From positions 1,302,001-1,366,000 of the forward strand of contig NZ_CP009630.1 in assembly GCF_000959445.1 (NCBI RefSeq): a stretch of DNA of 64,000 nt, written 5' to 3'. Under the pieces are notes generated by a model, which worked only from the letters and a program-made list of their open reading frames with translations, made no database searches and had not been told where the DNA came from. This document shows, in pieces, positions 55,109 to 64,000 of the stretch. The stretch's first letter is position 1, and every line of letters begins with the position of its first letter. Source of the DNA: Burkholderia vietnamiensis LMG 10929. GTDB taxonomy: Bacteria > Pseudomonadota > Gammaproteobacteria > Burkholderiales > Burkholderiaceae. A program made the position numbers and the translations under genes.

Positions 55109-58100
55109 CAGAACCGGTGATTCACCCGCACATACGCGGACTGCGCCGACACATGACTCGTGTCGATCGTCGCATCGAACCCGAGCGATACGGTGGTCGT
55201 CTTCGCGGCCTGCAGCGTGACGCTGGCGCCCGTGGTCAGGAACGAACGCGGCAGGTCGGTGCCCGGCGCGGCGAACACGGTGCCGTCCTGGCTCTGCACC
55301 TGCACGACGCGGCTGCCGCGCAGCACCTCGTGCGCATAGCCGACGCGAAGCTGCACGTCGAGCGACCGCATGGCATCGCCGAACGCCTTGTCGAGCGACA
55401 CGCCCACATAAGGCTGAAGGCTGCGCGCGTTGTCGGGGCCGACGTTCAGGTTCTGGCCGTTCGCGCCGCTCTCGCCGAAGCCGCTGCCGCGCACGTACGC
55501 ATACCGCAGCCCGACGTGCGGCGTGAAGCGGAAACCGCCCGCCTCCATCGGCAGGCTCGCCTGCGTCGCCGCGGTGAACTCGTGGCCGAGATGGTCGCCT
55601 TCGGCCGTACCCGCGCTGCCGAACGGCCGCTTCTGCGACAGGAAATCGAGCCCGTAGCCGAGCGTGGCCGACAGGTTGACGGCACCGACCGGCTGCGCGC
55701 CGTACAGCGCGACGCGCAGCGTGTCGATGGTGCCCGATGCACCGGTCGTGTCTTCGCCGAGCGTGGTGTGCGTGTAGCCGCCGGCCCCACCGACCGTGGC
55801 GCCGCCGAGCCGTCCCTGCGCGCCAGCCAGGAATCCGTACGCGTGCGTCAGGAAGCCCGGCGCGCCGCCCGTGCCGCCCACCTTGGTGCTCGAACCGCTG
55901 GCGACGGCCCATACGTTGCGGGAGCCCGCCGGGTCGTCCTGTGGGCCGGCGAGACGGCCGAGCAGCGTCGAGCTGGCGTCCTGCGCCTGCAGCAATGCGG
56001 TCGTGCCGAGCGCCGTGTAGATCGACGTCTTGGTCGGCGCGATGACCGTCGGGCCGGTCGGCGTGCCAGGGCCGCCCGGCTCCGCGAGCAGCAGGTCGAC
56101 CGCGTTCGCGCCGTAGTCCACCGACGGCTGCAACGCGCCGAGATTCGCGCCGGCCGTGGTCGCGCCGATGTTCGCGAAACGGCCGGTCACGCCGTTGGCC
56201 GCGCTGAGCACCGTGTAGCGGCGCGCGGTATAGGTGCCGGGATCGAACAGGACGGCCAACGAACCGCCGAGCGTCGCCGCGCCGCCTACGCGCAGCTGCG
56301 ACGCTTCGGTGGGGCTGACCTCGATCGACAGCGTGCCGCTCGCCGCCTGCGCATAGTTGCCGCCGACGGACAGCGTTCCGATCGAGCCGCCCGGCGCCAC
56401 GACGCCACTGCTGCTGACGTCGCCCGCTACCGTGCCGTGGCCGCGCAACGTGCCGAGTGCATTCACCACGACATTGCCGCCCAGCACCGCACCGGCATTC
56501 GCCGCGTCGCCGACGGCCACCGTGCCGCCCGCCACCGTCGTCGTCCCGGAGAACGCGGTGCTGACGCCGTTCAGCGTCAGCGTGCCCGCGCCTTGTTTGA
56601 CGAGGCCGCCGGTGCCGACGAGGCTGCCGCCGAAGGTCTGCGACGAGTCGTCGGACAGCGTGAGCGCGCTGCCGCCGAGCACCACGCGACTGCCCGTCAC
56701 GCCGGACAGATGCGCGACCGTCTGGCTGCCGGCCGCGGACAGGTCGAGCGCGGCCGTCGAGCCGGCGAGCGTGACCGACGTGGACGACGCGAGCTGGCCG
56801 GCGCCGGACAACGCGAGCGTGCCCGCGTCGACCATCGTCGCCCCGGTGTAGGTGTTCACGCCGGACAGCGTTTGCGTACCGCCCGCGACCGTCAGCCCGC
56901 CCGTGCCGTTGACGGTCCCGCCGAACGTGCCGGCCGCATTGGCGAGCGTCAGCGTGCGAGCGCCGAGCAAAACGGTACCCGTGCCGGTGAGCGCATTGAT
57001 CGTGGCGCCGAAGGTCGTCGCCGAAATATCGAACGTACCGTTGTTGACGACGCCGCTGGACGCCACAAGGCTACCCGACCCGGTCAACGCCAGCGTGCCG
57101 ACATTGATCGACGTCGCACCGGTGTAGCCGTTGGCACCCGATAGCGTCTGCGTGCCGCCCGCGATCGTCAGTCCGCCGCTGCCGTTGATGGTTCCACCGA
57201 ACGTGCCAGCCGCGTTCGCGAGCGTCAGCGTGCGGCTGCCGAGCGCAACGGCGCCCGTACCGGTAAGCGCATTGATCGCGGCCCCGGAGGTGGTGCCGGA
57301 GATGTCGAACGTACCGTCGTTGACGATCCCGCTCGATGCCGCGAGGCTGCCCGAACCGGTCAACGCGAGCGTGCCGGCATTGATCGAGGTTGCGCCGGTG
57401 TAGCCATTGGCACCCGACAAGGTCTGCGTGCCGGCCGTGACCGTCAACCCGCCCGTGCCGTTGATGGCGCCGCCGAACGTGCCGGCCGCATTGGCGAGCG
57501 TCAGCGTCCGGCCGCCGAGCGCGACCGTACCCGTGCCGGTGAGCGCATTGATCGCGGCCCCGGAGGTCGTCGTCGAAATATCGAACGTACCGTTGTTGAC
57601 GATGCCGCTGGACGCGGCAAGGCTGCCCGAGCCGGTCAACGCCAGCGTGCCGGCATTGATCGACGTTGCGCCGGTGTAGCCGTTGGCGCCCGACAGCGTC
57701 TGCGTACCGCCCGCGACCGTCAGTCCGCCGCTGCCGTTGATGGCGCCGCCGAACGTGCCGAACGCATTCGTGAGCGTCAGCGTGCGAGCGCCGAGCGCAA
57801 CGGCGCCCGTGCCGGTGAGTGCATTGATCGCGGCCCCGGAGGTCGTCGCCGAAATATCGAACGTGCCGTTGTTGACGACGCCGCCGGACACAGCGACGCT
57901 GCCCGATCCGCTCAACGCCAGCGTGCCGGCATTGATCGAAGTTGCACCGGTGTAGACGTTGGTACCCGACAGCGTCTGCGTCCCGCCCGCAATCGTCAGC
58001 CCGCCGCTGCCGCCGATGGTGCCGCCGAACGTGCCGGCCGCATTGGCCAGCGTCAGTGTCTGGCCACCGAGCGCGACCGTGCCTGAGCCGGTGAGCGCAT

Positions 58101-60036
58101 TGATCGTGGCGCCGGAAGTCGTCGCCGAGATGTCGAAGGTGCCGTCGTTGACGATCCCGCTCGATGCCGCAACGCTGCCCACCCCGCTCAACGCCAGCGT
58201 GCCGGCGTTGATCGACGTTGCACCGGCGTAGCCATTGGCGCCTGACAGCGTCTGCGTGCCGCCCGCCACCGTCAGCCCGCCCGTGCCGCCGATGGTTCCG
58301 CCGAACGTCCCGGCCGCGTTGGCCAGCGTCAGCGTCTGGCCGCCGAGCGCGACCGTGCCCGAGCCGGTGAGCGCATTGATCGCGGCGCCGGCGGTCGTCG
58401 CCGAAATATCGAACGTGCCGTTGTTGACGACGCCGCTGGACCCCGCAATGCTGCCCGCGCCAATCAGCGCTAGCGTGCCGGCGTTGATGTTGGTGCTGCC
58501 CGCATAGCCTGCGGCGCCGGAGATCGCGAGCGTGCCGCTGCCCGCCTGTACGATGCTGCCCGTGCCGCTGATGGTGCCGCCATACGCGACCGTGTCGCTG
58601 CGGTTGAACGCCAACGTGCCGTTGTTGACGATGTCGCCGGCGACGGAGCCGGTGGTCCCTCCATTGCCGATCTGCAACGTGCCGGCGTTGATCGTGGTGC
58701 CGCCGGTATAGGTGTTCTCGCCCGTGAGCGTGATCGTTCGGCTCCCGCTCACGGCCACGCCGCCGGCCCCGGATACCACGCCCGACACCACGAGGTTGGT
58801 CGTGGTCGAATCGAAGGTCACGCGGGATGCCGCATCGCCGAGCGTGATCTGGTTGGACAGCGTGAGCCCCGCGGAGCCCGCGGTGATCTTGGTCGCCGCC
58901 CCCGCCGACACCTCGATGTCACCGACGATGTTGGACCCGGTGACCAACTGCAGCGTGTTGTTCGTGCCGTTGAACTGGATCGCTGCGGCCCGCGTCACGC
59001 CGTCGGCGTACAAGCCGCCCGCGATCGTGCCGCCGTTGACGATGACACTGGTGCCGTTCACGATGATGCCGGCTCCCGCGGCCCCGCCATTGCCGGCGCC
59101 GCCGGTGATCGTGCCGACGTTGGTCAGCACGGTGAACCCGCTCGCCAGGTTGACGCCCGCGCCGCTGGCGCCGGCCGTGCTCGCGCCCCCGCCGCCGGCC
59201 CCGCCCACGCCGCCGACGATGGTGCCGATGTTGGTCACCTGCGAGCCGCTGCCGAGCGTGAGCAACCCGTCGCCACCACCGCCGCCGCCGCCGGCGAAGC
59301 CACCGCCGCCGCCGTTGCCGCCGTTCCCGCCGATCAGCGTGCCCTGGTTCGACACGTCGGCCGCGGGCGTCACCATGACCAGCGCCGCGCCGCCGCCGCC
59401 GCCGCCGCCGCCGTTCGACACCGGTCCCGACGTGCCGGCCCCGCCATTGCCGCCGGTGCCGCCCTGCACCGTCATGCCGCTGTTGACCGTCACGCTGGTG
59501 CCGGTCGAATACACACCCGCGCCGCCACCACCGCCACCGCCGGCGAAGTTGAAGCCGTCGAACGCCTGACCTGCGCCGCCCTGCACGTTCGCGTTGATTA
59601 CCACATCGCCGGCGAGCGCCGCGGCAGGGGCTCCGCCCGGGCCGCCCTGGCCGCTGTCGTTCATCGCGCCGGTGCCGCCTGTCCCGCCCGACGTGGCGCC
59701 GCCCGGAATCTGGACCGTGTTGGGGCCGCTCAGCGTAGATGCACCGCCGCCGCCGCCGTTACCGCTGCCCCCGTTGCCGCTGCGGTCAGGGGTGCCGCTG
59801 CCGCCCGCGGCGCTGCAATTAGCGATGGTGCTGGGCGCACATGTGACGGCCCAGGCCGGGACGGCCGCGCCGGCCAGACCCAGCGACACGCCAATGGAAA
59901 CGATGGAAGCGCAGCGGCGCGCGGGTGTGGCGCCATGGCTGGCGTCGACCCCGCCGTGGGATGCTTTGGTGTGCTCGGATACCACTTGCGGAGCGCGCAA
60001 GCTGCGGCTCCAGACCAGCCGATAAACGCGGTTCAT
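55108..60036 (-). CDS. Autotransporter (type Va) with ESPR signal and PATR-type repeats
   Basis: A 1642-residue autotransporter. It starts with the extended signal peptide (MNRVYRLVWSRSLRAPQVVSE, then a hydrophobic core ending near PAWA). A Gly-rich region (about residues 75-380) is followed by beta-helix PATR repeats, six of them near-identical 92-residue units (nt 56850-58505), then a conserved junction (GGSIGTLSVGGNYAQAASGTLSIEVSP) and a C-terminal beta-barrel from about residue 1370, ending VRVNHRF with the terminal Phe. No protease triad or RGD motif was noticed, so it is probably an adhesin or aggregation factor (inference). The start at 60036 is chosen because the ESPR begins there. 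Confidence 0.93.
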   Translation of the reverse strand: MNRVYRLVWSRSLRAPQVVSEHTKASHGGVDASHGATPARRCASIVSIGVSLGLAGAAVPAWAVTCAPSTIANCSAAGGSGTPDRSGNGGSGNGGGGGASTLSGPNTVQIPGGATSGGTGGTGAMNDSGQGGPGGAPAAALAGDVVINANVQGGAGQAFDGFNFAGGGGGGGAGVYSTGTSVTVNSGMTVQGGTGGNGGAGTSGPVSNGGGGGGGGAALVMVTPAADVSNQGTLIGGNGGNGGGGGFAGGGGGGGDGLLTLGSGSQVTNIGTIVGGVGGAGGGGASTAGASGAGVNLASGFTVLTNVGTITGGAGNGGAAGAGIIVNGTSVIVNGGTIAGGLYADGVTRAAAIQFNGTNNTLQLVTGSNIVGDIEVSAGAATKITAGSAGLTLSNQITLGDAASRVTFDSTTTNLVVSGVVSGAGGVAVSGSRTITLTGENTYTGGTTINAGTLQIGNGGTTGSVAGDIVNNGTLAFNRSDTVAYGGTISGTGSIVQAGSGTLAISGAAGYAGSTNINAGTLALIGAGSIAGSSGVVNNGTFDISATTAGAAINALTGSGTVALGGQTLTLANAAGTFGGTIGGTGGLTVAGGTQTLSGANGYAGATSINAGTLALSGVGSVAASSGIVNDGTFDISATTSGATINALTGSGTVALGGQTLTLANAAGTFGGTIGGSGGLTIAGGTQTLSGTNVYTGATSINAGTLALSGSGSVAVSGGVVNNGTFDISATTSGAAINALTGTGAVALGARTLTLTNAFGTFGGAINGSGGLTVAGGTQTLSGANGYTGATSINAGTLALTGSGSLAASSGIVNNGTFDISTTTSGAAINALTGTGTVALGGRTLTLANAAGTFGGAINGTGGLTVTAGTQTLSGANGYTGATSINAGTLALTGSGSLAASSGIVNDGTFDISGTTSGAAINALTGTGAVALGSRTLTLANAAGTFGGTINGSGGLTIAGGTQTLSGANGYTGATSINVGTLALTGSGSLVASSGVVNNGTFDISATTFGATINALTGTGTVLLGARTLTLANAAGTFGGTVNGTGGLTVAGGTQTLSGVNTYTGATMVDAGTLALSGAGQLASSTSVTLAGSTAALDLSAAGSQTVAHLSGVTGSRVVLGGSALTLSDDSSQTFGGSLVGTGGLVKQGAGTLTLNGVSTAFSGTTTVAGGTVAVGDAANAGAVLGGNVVVNALGTLRGHGTVAGDVSSSGVVAPGGSIGTLSVGGNYAQAASGTLSIEVSPTEASQLRVGGAATLGGSLAVLFDPGTYTARRYTVLSAANGVTGRFANIGATTAGANLGALQPSVDYGANAVDLLLAEPGGPGTPTGPTVIAPTKTSIYTALGTTALLQAQDASSTLLGRLAGPQDDPAGSRNVWAVASGSSTKVGGTGGAPGFLTHAYGFLAGAQGRLGGATVGGAGGYTHTTLGEDTTGASGTIDTLRVALYGAQPVGAVNLSATLGYGLDFLSQKRPFGSAGTAEGDHLGHEFTAATQASLPMEAGGFRFTPHVGLRYAYVRGSGFGESGANGQNLNVGPDNARSLQPYVGVSLDKAFGDAMRSLDVQLRVGYAHEVLRGSRVVQVQSQDGTVFAAPGTDLPRSFLTTGASVTLQAAKTTTVSLGFDATIDTSHVSAQSAYVRVNHRF
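56850..58505 (-). repeat. Six tandem 276-bp repeats inside the autotransporter
   Basis: Six copies of a 92-codon unit, each with NGTFDIS, INALTG-GTVALG, TLTLANAAGTFGG, GGTQTLSG and GATSINAGTLAL blocks, repeating at exactly 276 bases. Copy number is a likely site of recombination between alleles. The opposite strand has a 90-residue open frame in each copy, which is a by-product of the repeat. Confidence 0.9.
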
Positions 60037-60704
60037 GTCGGTCCCCTCGGTGCGTAGACGCATGGGCCGGGCGTTGGTCCAGGAGACGCTGGACCGATGG
60101 CGCGACGGACCCGTTCTAGTTGAATTTCTTCTGTTGCGCGCCGGTCCGCGGATACTGATTTTTCTGGCCCATCGGTCGGGCGCACGCGCGCGCAATATAA
60201 CATCTGCGCGCCGATTATTGCCTGGTGGTTACGAAAAACGCGCCGCTTCGCGGAGGCACGTCGTTTGCTCCCGTGCGGCGGCGAGCGAGCCGCTTTCGCG
60301 CGTTGTCGGGCGTGCAAATCGATGGTCGCGGCAACGATGCACGGCGGGCGCTGCGCAGCGCCTGCGGCGCGCCGGTCACACGCCCCTTCCCGCCCGCGGC
60401 GATCACTTACAATTCGTCCGGTTCGATCGTCGCTGCAGGTTCCGTTCTTGCAGCCCTCACACCGCGACACACGCGCCGTGTCTCGTTGCGCCTACAACTG
60501 AATACCAGCCATGCCGGATTTCCGTTCTTTGCCTCGCACGACATTCGAGGCTGTCGCGTCACCGCAGGCGTCGCGTGCCGCCGGCGGCCGGCCGGCGCGC
60601 GTCTTTGCCGCGCCGTGCGCCCGAACACGCGATGGACGCCGCACGAACGTGCATGCGGTTGCGATCGCGTCGCGCCGGCGCGCGCCGGCCGACGGAGCAA
60701 CGCG
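60037..60704. other. Gene-free stretch upstream of the autotransporter and small membrane gene
   Basis: About 670 bases of divergent intergenic DNA. It holds the autotransporter promoter region: AT-rich sequence near 60193-60235 (CAATATAAC, GATTATTGCC). Open frames here are Arg/Ala-rich with no start signal or domain. No RNA gene was recognised. Confidence 0.5.
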
Positions 60705-61016
60705 ATGAGCAAGCTCCTGAACGGCAGCACCGGCGACATCGTCGCGCTCGCGACGCTCGCGGTGCTTTACCTCGGCGGCGTCGGGCTCGCGCTGTGGCGA
60801 ATTCGCGCGGCCGCGCCGCGCGGCAAGCTCTACTGGATCGTCTGTATCGCGCTGCTGGCCGGCGGCGCCGTGGCGATCACGCAAAACCTGTCGCCGGAGC
60901 ACGACCACGGGGAAATGCCGCCCGGTTTCGCGCTCGGCGTCGAAGCGGTACTGCTCGGGCTCGCACTCGTTGCCGCCGGTTGCGCTTGGGTGATGTTGCG
61001 GGGGCGTCGCGGTTGA
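60705..61016 (+). CDS. Small integral membrane protein, unknown function
   Basis: A 103-residue protein with three hydrophobic segments: residues about 11-30 (VALATLAVLYLGGVGLALW), 40-60 (LYWIVCIALLAGGAVAITQ) and 76-97 (FALGVEAVLLGLALVAAGCAWVML). GGAG lies 7 bases before the ATG. The loop HDHGEMPPG could bind metal, but this is not established. It stands alone between the autotransporter and the duplicated methyltransferase tail. Confidence 0.75.
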   Translation: MSKLLNGSTGDIVALATLAVLYLGGVGLALWRIRAAAPRGKLYWIVCIALLAGGAVAITQNLSPEHDHGEMPPGFALGVEAVLLGLALVAAGCAWVMLRGRRG

Positions 61017-61355
61017 TATCTGCGGTGTCAGCCGCGCGTCCGTCACGCGTGAACGACGATGCATATGCCGGGCAGCATTAGCCGTTGCGCCGCGGCCACC
61101 TCACGCAGACGGCGCCCGTGCCGTGACCAGCCAGCACGCTGCATCGAAGCGCAGATCCGTGCCCTGCACGTAGCGATCGAGCGTCGCGGCTGATACCGGC
61201 GGTGTCATCCGCATATCCGTCACGCGTGAGCGACGACGCATATGCCTGGCAGCGCTGCCCCGTGGCCGCCTCACGCAGACGGCGCCCGTGCCGTGACCAG
61301 CCAGCACGCTGCATCGAAGCGCAGATCCGTGCCCTGCACGTAGCGATCGAACGCG
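61016..61355. repeat. Imperfect tandem duplication, about 170 bp, of the methyltransferase 3' end
   Basis: Sequence 61101-61184 is essentially identical to 61271-61354, and the preceding 60 bases match with small indels (GTCACGCGTGA at 61041 and 61219). The duplicated part encodes the last 25-30 residues of the methyltransferase (DRYVQGTDLRFDAACWLVTARAPSA) on the minus strand. The outer copy (61101) is detached from the gene, so it is a non-functional tail. The divergence between the copies shows the event is not very recent. Confidence 0.85.
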
Positions 61356-62128
61356 CCGCGCACTTCGTCGAGCACACGCTGCCGCGTCGCAACATCCACC
61401 TGCCGCAGCGCCAACCCGACCGGGCCCAGCCGCGCGACGTAGTCGTCCAGCGCGGCCGTCGGCAACGCGCACGCGACATCGACCGGCTCGACCGCGAGGT
61501 CGGCCCAGCCGCTGTCCGACAGCACCGACACGACGCGCTGCCGGTCGCCGAACGCGAACTGCCCGGGCGCGCCCGGCTGGCGCGCAGGCAGATCGGCCAG
61601 CAACGGCGCGGCGGCGCGTTCGGCCGTCGTCATGAACGGATTGTCGGCCGCGGCGCGCCAGGCGACGAACCGCAGTTGCGCGTTCGCGCGCGCCGCACGC
61701 CGCAGGTTGGTGAACGCGCGAACCGGATCGTCGAAGAACATGACGCCGAAACGCGACACGATCAGATCGAAGCGCTCGCGTGCAAACGGATGCGTCTGCG
61801 CGTCGGCATGCACGAATTCGGCAGCGACGCCGTCGCGCTCGGCCCGCTCGCGTGCCGCGGCGATCATCCGCGCCGAAATGTCGACGCCCGTGCACTGCGC
61901 GTCCTTCGCGAGCCGTCGCGCGATCGCGAGCGTGACCGCGCCGGTCCCGCATCCGACGTCGAGCACGCCATGCGCGGACGTGGCTGCCGCCGCGTCCGCG
62001 AGCAGCGTCTCGAACGGCTCGAACATCCGGTCGAGCGTGCGCTGCGCCTCGACCCATGCGAGCCCGGACGGGCCGTTCCATAGCGCGCTCTGTGCTTCGT
62101 TGGGGCGGCTGTCTGTCATCATCGTCAT
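61271..62128 (-). CDS. SAM-dependent class I methyltransferase
   Basis: A 285-residue enzyme. The SAM-binding motif I is VLDVGCGTGAVTLAIARRL, motif II region GVDISARMIAAARERAERDGV, then AEFVHADAQTHPF and FDLIVSRFGVMFFDDPVRAFTNLRRAARANAQLRFVAW. The C-terminal third is specific to a Burkholderia-type subfamily with no known substrate. Start: three ATGs lie within 10 bases (62128, 62122, 62119); AAAGG is 6 bases before the second. The 3' end is duplicated downstream (61101-61184). Confidence 0.9.
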   Translation of the reverse strand: MTMMTDSRPNEAQSALWNGPSGLAWVEAQRTLDRMFEPFETLLADAAAATSAHGVLDVGCGTGAVTLAIARRLAKDAQCTGVDISARMIAAARERAERDGVAAEFVHADAQTHPFARERFDLIVSRFGVMFFDDPVRAFTNLRRAARANAQLRFVAWRAAADNPFMTTAERAAAPLLADLPARQPGAPGQFAFGDRQRVVSVLSDSGWADLAVEPVDVACALPTAALDDYVARLGPVGLALRQVDVATRQRVLDEVRGAFDRYVQGTDLRFDAACWLVTARAPSA

Positions 62129-62265
62129 CCTTTGCGCTGCAGCGTTGATCGGAATCGCGACTATGCTGCTTCAAGCCGGCTTGAAGTCAAGGCTGCGCTC
62201 GCCGACCGTTCATATTTCTTACATTCGCGCTGCGTATCGTTGACGGCTTTCCTACGGTGCCTTCC

Positions 62266-63726
62266 ATGCCACGACTGCTCTCATCCGCGCTGTTCGCGCG
62301 CTGCGCCGCGCTCGCCGCGGTCGCCCTGTCCGCGTGCTCGAACCACATCGACTCGCCCGCCGACCCCGCGAGCGCCGCGATCAACGTCCAGGCCGCATGG
62401 GTCGAGATCGGCGACGCGAACCAGGCGATCGCACGCGTGATCACCAACTACAGCCCGGCTTCCGCGAGCGATCCGGTGTGTCCGCAACTATCGGTCGACG
62501 GCAAGCAGTCGCGCATGACGCTGCGCGCCGGCGCCGCGACCGTCGCGCAACGGCCGACGGCCAGCGACCCGGCCGACTCGAAGCCGTCGAGCTTCCCCGT
62601 GTCGGTGTGCGAGGCGACGTTGCCGGCCGATGCGCAGGCGGCGAGCGTCGCGGGCCGCACGCTGCCGCTGCCGAAGGCGCAACCCCAGCGCGTCGCGATC
62701 ATCGCCGATACCGGCTGCCGGATGAAGAAGGCCGACAACGCATGGCAGGCGTGCAACGACGCGACCGTCTGGCCGTTCGACACGATCGCGGCGAGCGTCG
62801 CGAAGCTGTCGCCGGACCTGGTGCTGCACGTGGGCGACTACCACTATCGCGAGAACGCTTGCCCGCCGGACATCGCCGGCTGCAAGGACAGCCCATGGGG
62901 TTACGGCTGGGATGCGTGGCAGGCCGACCTGTTCCGCCCGGCCGCCCCGCTGTTCGCCAAGGCGCCGTGGGTGGTCGTGCGCGGCAACCACGAGGAATGC
63001 GCGCGCGCGGGACAGGGCTGGTATCGCTTCCTCGATCCGCGCCCGTATGCCGCGACGCGCACGTGCGACGATCCGGCCAACGACGCCGACGCGAACTACT
63101 CCGAGCCGTACGCGGTATCGCTCGGCGGCGGCACGCAGGTGATCGTGTTCGACAGCGCGAAGGTCGGGCGCAATCCGCTGAAGACGACCGACGCGCAATT
63201 TCGCATCTACCAGAAGCAGTTTCAGTCGGTGGCGTCGCTCGCGTCGAAGGCGGGGATGTCGACGACGATCTTCACGAACCATCATCCGATCCTCGCGTTC
63301 GCGCCGATCGCGGGCAGCACGCCGGCGCCGGGCAACCTCGCGCTGCAGTCGGTGATGGCGAGCCTGAACGCGCAGGCGTACTACCCGCCCGGCATCCATG
63401 TCGCGCTGCACGGCCACGTGCACGACTTCCAGGCCATCAACTTCTCGTCGGGACATCCGGCGACGATCGTGTCGGGCAACGGCGGCGACAACCTCGACGT
63501 CGCGCTGCCCGATCCGTTCCCGGCCGGCCTCACGCCTGCACCGGGCGCCGTGATCGAACGGCTGTCGCACAACAACAGCTTTGGCTTCCTGATCATGGAG
63601 CGGCGCCCGGCGCCCGCGACGGGCTGGCTGTTCCATGCCTATTCGGCGGCCGGCAAGCTGCTCGCGTCGTGCAGCCAGTCGGGCACGACGCTCGCCTGCG
63701 ACAAGACCGGATTCATCACGCCGTGA
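62266..63726 (+). CDS. Lipoprotein metallophosphoesterase (calcineurin-like)
   Basis: A 486-residue exported phosphoesterase. The lipoprotein signal ends LSACSN (Cys as lipid site). Binuclear metal-site motifs appear in order: IADTGC, HVGDYHY, RGNHEEC, TNHHP and HGHVHDFQ, the standard calcineurin-like set. The GTG at 62257 is an alternative start three codons upstream. The substrate is unknown; envelope phosphodiesters or nucleotides are plausible (inference). Confidence 0.93.
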   Translation: MPRLLSSALFARCAALAAVALSACSNHIDSPADPASAAINVQAAWVEIGDANQAIARVITNYSPASASDPVCPQLSVDGKQSRMTLRAGAATVAQRPTASDPADSKPSSFPVSVCEATLPADAQAASVAGRTLPLPKAQPQRVAIIADTGCRMKKADNAWQACNDATVWPFDTIAASVAKLSPDLVLHVGDYHYRENACPPDIAGCKDSPWGYGWDAWQADLFRPAAPLFAKAPWVVVRGNHEECARAGQGWYRFLDPRPYAATRTCDDPANDADANYSEPYAVSLGGGTQVIVFDSAKVGRNPLKTTDAQFRIYQKQFQSVASLASKAGMSTTIFTNHHPILAFAPIAGSTPAPGNLALQSVMASLNAQAYYPPGIHVALHGHVHDFQAINFSSGHPATIVSGNGGDNLDVALPDPFPAGLTPAPGAVIERLSHNNSFGFLIMERRPAPATGWLFHAYSAAGKLLASCSQSGTTLACDKTGFITP

Positions 63727-63890
63727 TCGACGCGATTCGAGCGACGGGTCGTTCGCCGAGGGATTGCGGCGAGGTGCTCGTGCGGCGCGCGGTTATGGTC
63801 GGATCGGCGGGCGCATATGGGTGGGCGAACGGCGCAGTCGCCGGTCCGGCGACTGCCTCGACTTCCAGCGTCGGCAGCCGGACGATACGC

Positions 63891-64000
63891 ATGGCCGCTG
63901 CAGCGGCACTCGTTGGGATCGCCCTATCGGCGGCGCCGTCGACGCGGGCCGCACTGCCGGAAACGACGCTGCTGGCGGGCGCACCGCCGTCGCGCGTGGT
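63891..64000 (+). CDS. Start of an exported protein (cut by window edge)
   Basis: From an ATG at 63891 the visible 36 residues form a signal peptide (MAAAAALVGIALSAAPSTRA) followed by ALPETTLLAGAPPSRVV. The frame is open further upstream to an ATG at 63795, so the true start is uncertain. The mature protein lies outside the window and cannot be identified. Confidence 0.45.
   Translation, partial: MAAAAALVGIALSAAPSTRAALPETTLLAGAPPSRV

Noticed and set aside
56852..58507. Series of plus-strand 90-residue frames every 276 bases
   Set aside because: They are antisense to the autotransporter repeats and follow its periodicity; the autotransporter reading has signal, repeats and barrel.

Overview
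The window is a high-GC, gene-dense chromosomal segment that looks like a Burkholderia, most likely of the cepacia complex. This is inferred from the gene content and coding style: a PcaQ/PcaHG protocatechuate module, a Tat-type class A beta-lactamase, hopanoid-type genes, an iaaA-gsiABCD peptide operon and an ESPR autotransporter. No rRNA, convincing tRNA, intact insertion sequence or CRISPR array was seen. The mix of catabolic, transport and surface genes fits a secondary replicon, but the sequence cannot prove that.

Layout. 1-7.1 kb: a two-component pair (histidine kinase cut by the window edge) divergent from a complete RND efflux operon. 7.2-12.0 kb: a LysR regulator divergent from a tightly overlapping five-gene operon (ketopantoate-reductase-like, VOC, MaoC hydratase, type III CoA-transferase, shikimate-dehydrogenase-like) of unknown substrate. 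12.2-13.9 kb: a chemoreceptor. 14.5-18 kb: a YigZ/IMPACT protein, polyphosphate kinase 2 and gamma-glutamyltransferase. 18.1-19.2 kb: a YdjM-like membrane protein bracketed by a heptamer array and a 9-bp array. 19.4-25.4 kb: a large Lhr-type helicase and an APC permease. 25.6-29.7 kb: pcaQ and pcaHG separated by a two-gene cassette, with the same 55-bp bipartite operator on each side. 30-34.9 kb: a possible small RNA, an atypical class A beta-lactamase coupled to an acyltransferase, then a FAD oxidoreductase and a VOC protein.

35-43.3 kb is less GC-rich to the eye and has longer gene-free stretches: LysR/MFS, SnoaL-like/MarR with a perfect palindromic operator, an HpnI-like glycosyltransferase with a flippase-like membrane protein, and small or secreted proteins of unknown role. 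43.4-45.1 kb: an AraC regulator divergent from an alpha/beta hydrolase. 45.1-54.6 kb (minus strand): one long peptide-scavenging operon, rpiR-iaaA-gsiABCD-dmpA-dppA, combining an ABC importer with three unusual peptidases (isoaspartyl peptidase, DmpA-type aminopeptidase, D-aminopeptidase). 54.7-60.0 kb: a 1642-residue autotransporter with six 92-residue repeats, followed without a gap by a possible Lys-Pro-repeat ORF built on a hexamer microsatellite. 60.7-64 kb: a small membrane protein, a methyltransferase whose 3' end is tandemly duplicated, a lipoprotein metallophosphoesterase and the start of a further secreted protein.

Most firmly established are the enzyme families with visible catalytic motifs. 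Least certain are the substrate of the five-gene CoA operon, the coding status of the Lys-Pro ORF and the candidate small RNA.
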